Assembly (NCBI RefSeq): GCF_040436345.1
Contig: NC_133216.1
Coordinates: 19,890,792-19,954,791 of the forward strand
Direction: 5' to 3'
DNA length: 64,000 nucleotides
Source: Pagrus major
Taxonomy: Eukaryota > Chordata > Actinopteri > Spariformes > Sparidae
The notes beneath the pieces were generated by a model. The model did no database searches. It was given only the letters and a program-made list of their open reading frames with translations, and was not told the origin of the DNA. Position 1 is the first letter of the stretch. Each line of letters starts with the position of its first letter. This document shows positions 26,830 to 64,000 of this stretch, in pieces. The translations under genes and the position numbers were made by a program.

Positions 26830-27160
26830 TAAATAGAGTTGCAATGATTAGTCAATTAATCGACTAGTTGATTTAATGGGAAATTAGTTGCCAGATTCTT
26901 CAAGCAAAAATGTCATACATTTGCTGTTTCCAGCTTCTTTGATGTAAGGATTTGCTGCTTTTCTTTGTCATTTGATATTAAATGACGAGTATTTGGGTTT
27001 TGGAGTGTTGGTTGGACAAAAGAAGCAATTTAAAGACCTCACTTTAGGCTTTTTGAGCATTTTTCTCAATTTTTCTTGACAGTTTTGACAGATTAAACAA
27101 TTAATCAATTAATTGTGAAAATGATTGTAATGAAAATAGTCATTAGTTGCAGTATTACAT
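26830..27160. mobile_element. AT-rich TIR-type dispersed repeat
   Basis: Begins GTTGCAATGATTAGTCAATT and ends GTCATTAGTTGCAGTATTAC. The ends are rich in complementary ATTAGT/AATTAATC words, with TTTCCAGCTTCTTTGATGT-like DNA inside. Resembles a frequent fish non-autonomous DNA transposon; related words occur near 4930. Confidence 0.55.
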
Positions 27161-28199
27161 AAGTAATTGTTTGCTAACACAGTAGCTATAACAACTTACT
27201 ACTAACTACAGTTCAATGTTCTGAAGTAGAATCACCTGTACTGCTTTAATGTTTTATCAATTAACCATCAACAGACAGATGCCACTGTGGCAATGGAGGC
27301 AATGGAAACCTACGCTTACCGCACTACAGAGCAGACATTGTATCTTTTTTGTTATAGGAAATGATGCTGTTTCCTCCACATTTTCAAAATAGCTGCTGTA
27401 CAACTTGAGTTTTGATGCTGATATGTGACGATTAAACATTACAACTTTTTACTGTGTTCGTGGATGAATGGCTCCCCTAAATCCACATCATTTCCACTCT
27501 AGCAACTTTCACACAAAGATAACTGAGAGGAAGCTTTTTGTAACTAAGTGCACAAAGTGAGCTGTTTTGTAACGCACAAACAGCAACGTAAAGGTTTGCA
27601 AACATTGAAATGATAAATAGAATACATAGAATATACATCCACCGGCAAAACACTTGTACATAGTAGACTAGTTCCTGATTTGAATGTCCGTACTCAAAGA
27701 ATGATACTCCTGTGCCTTAGCAACACATAGTGATATTCCTGCCAGTTTATTAATCACAAAGTATTGCTATTTTAAAAATTTATCCTGCCACTACTTGGTT
27801 TTGGCACATATGAAAAGATGCAAAGGGATCCAGCCTTAAACAGCCTTCTATGCATTAATATTTATGAAATATATATTGTGTTGTTTGAATTAATATAAAG
27901 CAATTTTATACCACAAATCTGTAAGGGAAGAAGGACTTTCTCTGTCCTTTTTGTTGAAGTCACTGATGGCGGTCTTGAATTCTCCACATTCTTAGTCTGT
28001 TGTTCTACATCGTGATGGCAGTCAATAAAAAAAGCATTTCCTTTCACTTGACCCTTGTGAGAAATGGGTGAAAGGAAACTGTAACAGCAACACAGTAGAG
28101 GGTGGTGTAGAAGAGTGATGATCTCAAACACAGCTGAACATCAGTGGATTGTTATAAATATACTGATGCTGAAACATTGGCCATCAAAGGTCACATATC

Positions 28200-28228
28200 A
28201 CCTTATCATCACCATCATCATCATCATT
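28200..28228. repeat. short ATC trinucleotide repeat
   Basis: TTATCATCACCATCATCATC and onward. Confidence 0.9.
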
Positions 28229-28397
28229 CAGCACCCTTTGTAAACTTAAACACTGTTATTAATTGACTAAATTATCCAGAATCGGCATGAAGTGTGAATT
28301 TGTTCAGTAGATGTGTTAGTGTAGCACATTGTCTTTTATCCATATCTGACATTAAACCTCCACAGCTGATACTTCTGCAGTAACCTCAGAAATTAGA

Positions 28398-28742
28398 CCA
28401 ATCAACCACAACATGAAAATCACCTGCCTAATATTATACGAGGTCTCCTTGTGCCGCCAAAACCACTCTGATTGTTGAGGTATGGACCCAAAAAACTTCT
28501 GGGAGAGTGTCTGGCACTAGGACGTTGGCAGTGGATCATTTAGGTCTTGTGGGTTCTGGGTGGGGTCTCCATGGATCGCGCTTGTTCTGGCATGTCCAAC
28601 AGATGTTCGATTGGATTGGGTTCTGGGGAATTTGCGAGGCAGGCAGTGCCATTGCTATAATGATGTGCCGAACATTGCATTTTCACCAGATGATCTAAGT
28701 CATTCACTTCATCTGTCAGTGGTTTTGATATTGCGGCTGGTT
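28398..28742 (+). mobile_element. internally deleted Tc1/mariner-like element (non-autonomous)
   Basis: Left end CCAATCAACCACAACATGAA and a right end whose reverse complement reads AAACCAGCCGCAATATCAAA form imperfect TIRs. Internal words (CTTGTGCCGCCAAAAC, CAGATGTTCGATTGGATTGG) fit the end regions of a fish Tc1-like family. The transposase gene is absent. Confidence 0.65.
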
Positions 28743-29282
28743 TGTGTAAATATTATTCAGCATTTGCAAGTTAACTGGAGGCGGTCAGAGCGAGGGGGCC
28801 CCAAGTGCTACTGAAATCTTGTTTGTCTGCAGTTGTTAAGGCTAAGACACAAAAACACATCCTCTAAATTGATTTTTGATTAAAAGATGTTTTGAATAAT
28901 AATCATATAGTTTAATCTTTAAAATGTTGAAAAGGAAATTGTAGCAGTGGCTATTGTGGCTGGTTAAATCGCACAGGAAGGGAAGTCGTGCTTTTGGTGT
29001 CAATAATGTGTCAATAATGTGTCAAGTTGTTGCTATGGGAGATCAAGGTTGTTTGACGTTTACAGTTTGTTGTTTTGTCTTAGAAATCAACTCTGTGGAA
29101 GAGGTAAATAATGTGCTTCAAAACTGAGGACACTGACAGTCAGCAGAGTGAAACCTGATGTCAGCCAGCACTGATCAGTGCACACACAGAGAAAATGGAA
29201 CCTTGATGATCTGTGTGAATTAAGTTGAAAGGGGATATGAGGCCTGAAACACAGTTTCAGAGCTCACCCCCCCCCCATCAAC

Positions 29283-29285
<3 letters not shown>

Positions 29286-29372
<87 letters not shown>
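29286..29372. repeat. (CA)n microsatellite
   Basis: About 87 bp of uninterrupted CA. Confidence 0.98.
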
Positions 29373-29374
<2 letters not shown>

Positions 29375-31983
29375 ATTATTAGGTGAGCGCTTGTTTTGCA
29401 GAGTGTGACCAGACTTGAACACCATGTGTTTTCCTCCTTCTTGTTACTTGCCTGGGCAACAGAATGCCCCATTGTGAAGGCAGCACAGAGACCCTGTTAT
29501 TGGCAACTCTCTGAGTGGGAGGGAGGTAGGGAGTGCAGAGAAGGAGGGAGGGAGGGATAAATGAATTGAAATGTCCAGAGAGCAAAATGCTTGTTGTAAT
29601 CTGCAGAAAGTGAAAGAAAAAAAGCCCAGGGAAAAAGAAGTCAGCAGCAATGAACATTAACTGACTGTGCAGAATTTACAAAGCACCTATAGTTTTATGT
29701 AATATCGTGCGAGTTAAGGTGAAAACTCTTGATTTCAGCAGATTCAGACATTTTTGAAAATATGCTTGCTTGCCATCTTACAGACAGTCAGATGAAAAAA
29801 TCTGTATCAATTTATCCTTCTGCATTTCTACAGAAAAGGGTCCACGTCATGTTTAGCCTAGGGAAGCACAACCACAGGAAGCAGGAAGCCCCTTGTTAAA
29901 GTGAAGTGAAAAAATATTCCTTGCAACAACTGTAAAAATATTGTATCTACATGATACAACTGAGGAAGCAAAGCAATCATCAGTACATTTAAGAGTCAGC
30001 TGGGGATTTGTTCAAGGGAAGGACAGCTGCCAATGTAAAGCTGGTCCAACTGAGATGCAAAACTATGAACCCAGTTGCTGGTGTGTTTATTGTTGTTTTT
30101 GGTCATAAAAATTAATAAAACTATTTAACAGACTGTAAATAATTTCCTAGTGGTATATCATATCATGATTCTCGCGTGTACAGTACATGTTATGATGCCT
30201 TACATTTTTATTCACATGATGAATGACTGGCAAACAGTTCAGAGTTAAAGGTAAATATACAGTTCAGTATATTCACATTACTCTTGTTTCTCTGTAATGC
30301 CTCATGGTGCCTTCCATCTAGTTTTTAAGAGAACAAAACAAAAAATGTACCCCCAGAATAATTTAAAAGGTGCTTTTATCACAAAATAATTCAGTACAAA
30401 CGCGCTTAAAATACACAAGAATTAGTGTGTAGACAAGCCAGAAGTTTGTTGTGTACTATGCTGCTGCAACTCTGGGAAAAAAAACAACCAATGAGTAGGC
30501 AATAAACTATCTAAGGTTCCTCCTGATTCCAGTATTAAAGCTACGTAAGGCAAAATGTGTCTTGGATATGTCAAGGTCCTTCGTATCTTTGTACTGGATG
30601 CCCAGAGATAGAATAGGCATCTTCTGACTTTAGGTGTGATGGCAGACAAGCATAGTGTTTTCCCAAGTGAGCATTCCTGTCAATTTAACATAAACTCCAG
30701 AGCAGGCATAGATGAACAAGAAAATATTTACTACACTATTAAAAGATTGTATTTCTGCCCACCAATTTAACCCCAGATTTTTTAAGACTGATGGTCAGGT
30801 CGTAGCTCTTATTTCCAGAGTATGTGGAGTCAATAGGTCTTTTACCCACAATGCCACATTCTATTTTGTTCATCACCCACACTGGGCTACTGTTGGAGAA
30901 AAATGTCCCATAAACCTGCCTGAACTCATGTGCTTTAAATTGGTTTTCCTTATATCAGCCACATAGGAAGTTGTGTGTCTGTATTTACAGCTGTGTCACC
31001 TGGGTCACATCATCCATCATGGTTTCTATAATGCAGTTAAACCCACTGAGCTTATAGTTTGCTGGGTTCTCCTCAGGATTGCTTGGTAGATTTTAAAAAC
31101 AAAAAAATGGATTATACCTGCTTTAAATTTAAAAAAACAAAGATTATGTGATGTGCTTTTATCTCGTTACCTCTTGACTATTGCAAAAACCTCCTGACTT
31201 TTGTCAATCAAAAAACTGTTAAGCGACTACCAACTACGACTGTATCTTTCAAACTGAACTGTCTCACCTACTTTAACACTTGTGCCTCTTAATGTTGTTC
31301 CTCAAAGACACCCACACATCACACAGACGGAACACACAAGGCTGATTAAGCGCTATGATTAAAAAATTGTGTCTCATGTGTGTTCAAAAGTAAGTGAACG
31401 CAGTGTTTGTGTGTTTGGACGATGACTAACATTCCAATGATGGCTGAAGACCGATGAAACTGTAATTCATCGCATTAAGTGTTACTGAGTTCCTCAACTT
31501 AAAAATAGGAACTGCCTTAGATCAAAGGGCGAGACTCACACTGTCCCTGTGCCTTTTTGGTGTCTGCCCTGTTAAGGAAACATTTGACAGGAAATGAAAT
31601 GCACTCATTTCAACACACTCGCACACTAGCGAATAGTATTTCTCAGACTGGATAGTGCGGGTGACTGTGTGCTCACTCAGCCTCCTCAACCCTCACTTCC
31701 AGTCTCTAATCAGATCCAGGTCATATTTTTTATATTTGCTGTTTTGCATTATGTGTTGCTAGTCAGGAAACTAATGTGTTTGTGTAGCACAGATAAAAAT
31801 CACACAATATTTATGTGAAGTGAAACAGTATGCTCTTCTGCTTCTGTTAAATTGATTTTTTTTAGAGTTAAAGGTTTACCATTAAAGTCCTCAAAGATGT
31901 CATGTCAATTAAGAGTTTTATCAGCCTTTCTTCATTCTATTTTAGGTAGTGTTGGTTTTAAATGTGAGCAGCTGTAACACAAA

Positions 31984-32022
31984 CAATTTCCCCTAGGGAT
32001 AATAAAGTATTTCTGATTCTGG
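31984..32022 (+). mobile_element. L2-type LINE tail fragment
   Basis: TTTCCCCTAGGGATAATAAA followed by TTCTGATTCTGG, the same tail type as at 2.1 kb. Confidence 0.55.
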
Positions 32023-33629
32023 ATAATAACTAAAAAATAAGTAGATGTGAGAAGAAGTGTAAACTAAATAATAAGTGAAAATTTCTAGTAAATTCTAGCA
32101 ATTGTCCCACAGGTTAATACTATAGACCTGCTACTTATCCTTGATAAGAATTATTAACAAAATTATTACATAATTCAAGAGTCTCTCAAAAATGTTAATA
32201 TAATATTAATACAATATAATATAATCATGATTGTTCACATAGACACATTTCAGGTGCCTTGGTATATTATGCGTGAAATGTTGTATGTGTTTGGATGTGT
32301 GTTGAGGAAAGACTGTTTGTGGCTCTGCCTGAGAAACCAGCAGCTTCCCTTGTGGGTACAACAAAACAACAAATGGCTTTTCTTAAGTATGGTCCAAAGT
32401 TACCACACAGAATTCAGAATTCACATTTGCTGATGTTTTTTGTGATAGCGCTGGTTACAACAGTCCTTACTTAGCTGTTGCATACAATCCGTCAGGTTTG
32501 CATCATACGAATGCAACGAGCTGGCACTGACATTGAGACTGATCTGCATGTGAAAACTTCAAAAAGTAATCCTCATGCTTGTACAGTTTGAACACTGTCG
32601 TGATATAAATGCAGTAAGTACTGCTTTAGAAAACCAGAACCTGGGGAGGATGGAGATGTTTTGTGGGAAGCTGATCATGAACCCACTTCTGCAGCTTTCA
32701 AGTGTGTGTTAGAGAGAATTGAGTGAGTCAGTGTGTACGTGCTGTGAGTGTCAATACTTGTTGTGTCAATTGCACTTCCTCCCATAGTGGTCTCCTGTGT
32801 GATAGTGCTACAGTACTGCCTGTGTGTTGGCTGCTCAAAAGAAATAATATTTAAGTTAAGCAATTTTAAAAGGTTTTTTCTGTTCTTATGTTTATGTAGT
32901 ACAGATCAGATATGTTTGTCTTGTATGTGTAACATATTAGGAATAATAATCTAATGGTAGTTTTCTTCTAAGTCATACTGAAATCATCTGAGCTGAGCAG
33001 TGACCTGAGCAGTTTCTGGACGCACAATCATTGTTTGTTTTGAGTGAGTTGAAGCTGTGTATTGACACAGCAGTGAACAGAAGTGCTGTTGAAAATGATA
33101 GTGCTTATCAGAGTGACTAAACTGCTTGGGGATCTCACCATAGAGGCACTAACACAACTTCCTCTTTTACCGAGGTGATGATAGTCATCCCTCCTGACAA
33201 AAGTTTGTCACACACAACTCTGAGGCAGCTGTTAACAATCTATAAAATGTACCCTCATGGATATATACAGTTGTCATCTGGATTATGAATCATATTTATT
33301 TATGTCTTTCAGGAAGAAAAAAAAATATTAATACACTTATTGCACCATAACACATTTCCCAATGCACATTGTCTCAAAATGGTGTGTATGTAACAAGTGT
33401 TTTTCATCATATAGTCTATAATCAGACTAATGTGAGGCACAGTGATCAATTTTTAGGAACTAAAACAAAGTTTTATGTCTAAAACAGGAAAAAAATCTTC
33501 ATTTTGAGCTGATGCATGCTTTTTTAATTGTTCCTTTAGAAACCCCTGTATTGTGTAAGTTATTTCCTCCAGTGGATTTTAGTATTATACATGTTCATGT
33601 TTTTCTGTATTCCACAGATTGTGTAAGCC

Positions 33630-33638
33630 ATGATCTGA
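33630..33638 (+). promoter_or_regulatory. two-codon uORF in the arap1 5'UTR
   Basis: ATG ATC TGA lies 13 bases into the SAM exon, upstream of the main start codon and in another frame. It could reduce initiation at 33706. Confidence 0.5.
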
Positions 33639-33661
33639 GGAAGTCTGCGTCGTCTCTGTGG

Positions 33662-33667
33662 ATGTAG
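33662..33667 (+). promoter_or_regulatory. start-stop uORF (ATG TAG) in the arap1 5'UTR
   Basis: An ATG followed directly by TAG, 44 bases before the SAM start codon and in the same exon. Start-stop elements are known in other genes to stall ribosomes. The context is weak (T at -3). Confidence 0.5.
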
Positions 33668-33705
33668 ACTTGCCATCACACTGGCCGCACTCACACTCAT
33701 CAGTC

Positions 33706-63346
<29,641 letters not shown>

Positions 63347-64000
63347 GTGAGTCACACACACTCATGCAAACCACTTTAACATTTTAATTTACTTCAAACA
63401 AGGAAAAGTTGGTTCTCTGTAGATACTTGTTTAATTTAATTTGTATGTGTTATTTTTGTTTCTTGTGATCTGTTTCATTTTTCTTTAGTGTTCCAGTTTA
63501 TGTTAAAGTGTGTGACATGATGTGTGAAATGTAAGCTCTAAGATTTCAGTCCTGGTTGATTTGGAGACACGTGTAGTTACTGGTGTAACAGCAAATGTGG
63601 ATTAATACAACAGGCCACAGGATTGTAGGGACAGCAAAACAAACTATCATCATTTTAATAAAGAAGTCAGGCAGTAATCTGCCTTTTTTCATCTTTCTGT
63701 GAGCGACCGTGATCTGATTTTATGCAGCGCACAGCATGAGTCTGCAAGCAGCAGGGCACAGTGAAGAAAGTTGAAGGTGTGCAGCCTGTTGCCTGCAGCT
63801 CTTCATCTAACAGTTCACTGTGGCTGCTACTTCTTATTGCATTACTCCCTGTAATATTTCAAAGTGAGCCGCTATTAACAAATGCCAACAATGATCAATG
63901 TCTTATTTTGAAGAGGCACCTTTGATTAAGCAATATTAACTATTTACTTCCCAATTCATCCCCCACACTCCACCCTATAAAATAGTTTGTTTTGTTTTCT

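Larger units (their letters stand above)
22712..33617 (+). other. arap1: non-coding DNA up to the SAM exon, presumed arap1 intron 1
   Basis: About 10.9 kb without a coding exon that I can support. Contains a Tc1-like internally deleted element, other dispersed repeats, a CA microsatellite and an L2 tail (listed separately). It is an intron only if the 22.4-kb block is the arap1 first exon. Confidence 0.5.

Noticed and set aside
33658..33705. Extension of the arap1 frame upstream to a GTG
   Set aside because: The first in-frame ATG is 33706 with good context; a GTG start is not expected in a vertebrate gene.

Overview
The window is vertebrate nuclear DNA, almost certainly from a teleost fish. 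The evidence is spliced genes with GT-AG introns, long CA/GT microsatellites, short TTAA-flanked inverted-repeat elements and LINE 3' tails of the kind common in fish, and two exon sets whose encoded proteins match vertebrate STARD10 and ARAP1. Nothing in it is prokaryotic: no operons, CRISPR arrays or insertion sequences. Protein identities rest on my recall of the vertebrate families, not on a search.

Layout, all on the + strand. 1-2.9 kb is repeat-rich upstream DNA: an AT microsatellite, a LINE 3' end and small TIR elements. 2.9-19.2 kb is stard10. It has a CpG-rich promoter/5'UTR, six coding exons (3755-18410) that join in frame into a 263-residue START-domain protein, and a 3'UTR. 19.2-33.6 kb has no recognised coding exon. 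It holds a long pyrimidine tract, many mobile-element fragments and, at 22.4-22.7 kb, a CpG-rich TATA-less block ending in a good splice donor. That block is the best candidate for the promoter and non-coding first exon of arap1. 33.6-64 kb is arap1: a SAM exon at 33.7 kb, then exons for the acidic linker, PH1, PH2, ArfGAP, ankyrin region, PH3, PH4 and RhoGAP. The gene runs off the right edge, so the Ras-association domain, the last PH domain and the stop codon are missing.

STARD10 is a phosphatidylcholine/phosphatidylethanolamine transfer protein. ARAP1 is a phosphoinositide-dependent Arf and Rho GTPase-activating protein. They lie head-to-tail in the same order in human at the 11q13.4 type 2 diabetes locus, so this is conserved microsynteny. 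They are not known to form one pathway; the conserved linkage may reflect shared regulatory DNA.

I found no undescribed multi-gene system. The points most worth a second look are: the arap1 5' exons, whose reading phases do not join simply and imply alternative starts or splicing; a start-stop uORF next to the SAM start codon; several TTAA-bounded TIR mini-elements; CA-rich tracts abutting splice donors; and the CpG-rich promoter candidate at 22.4 kb.
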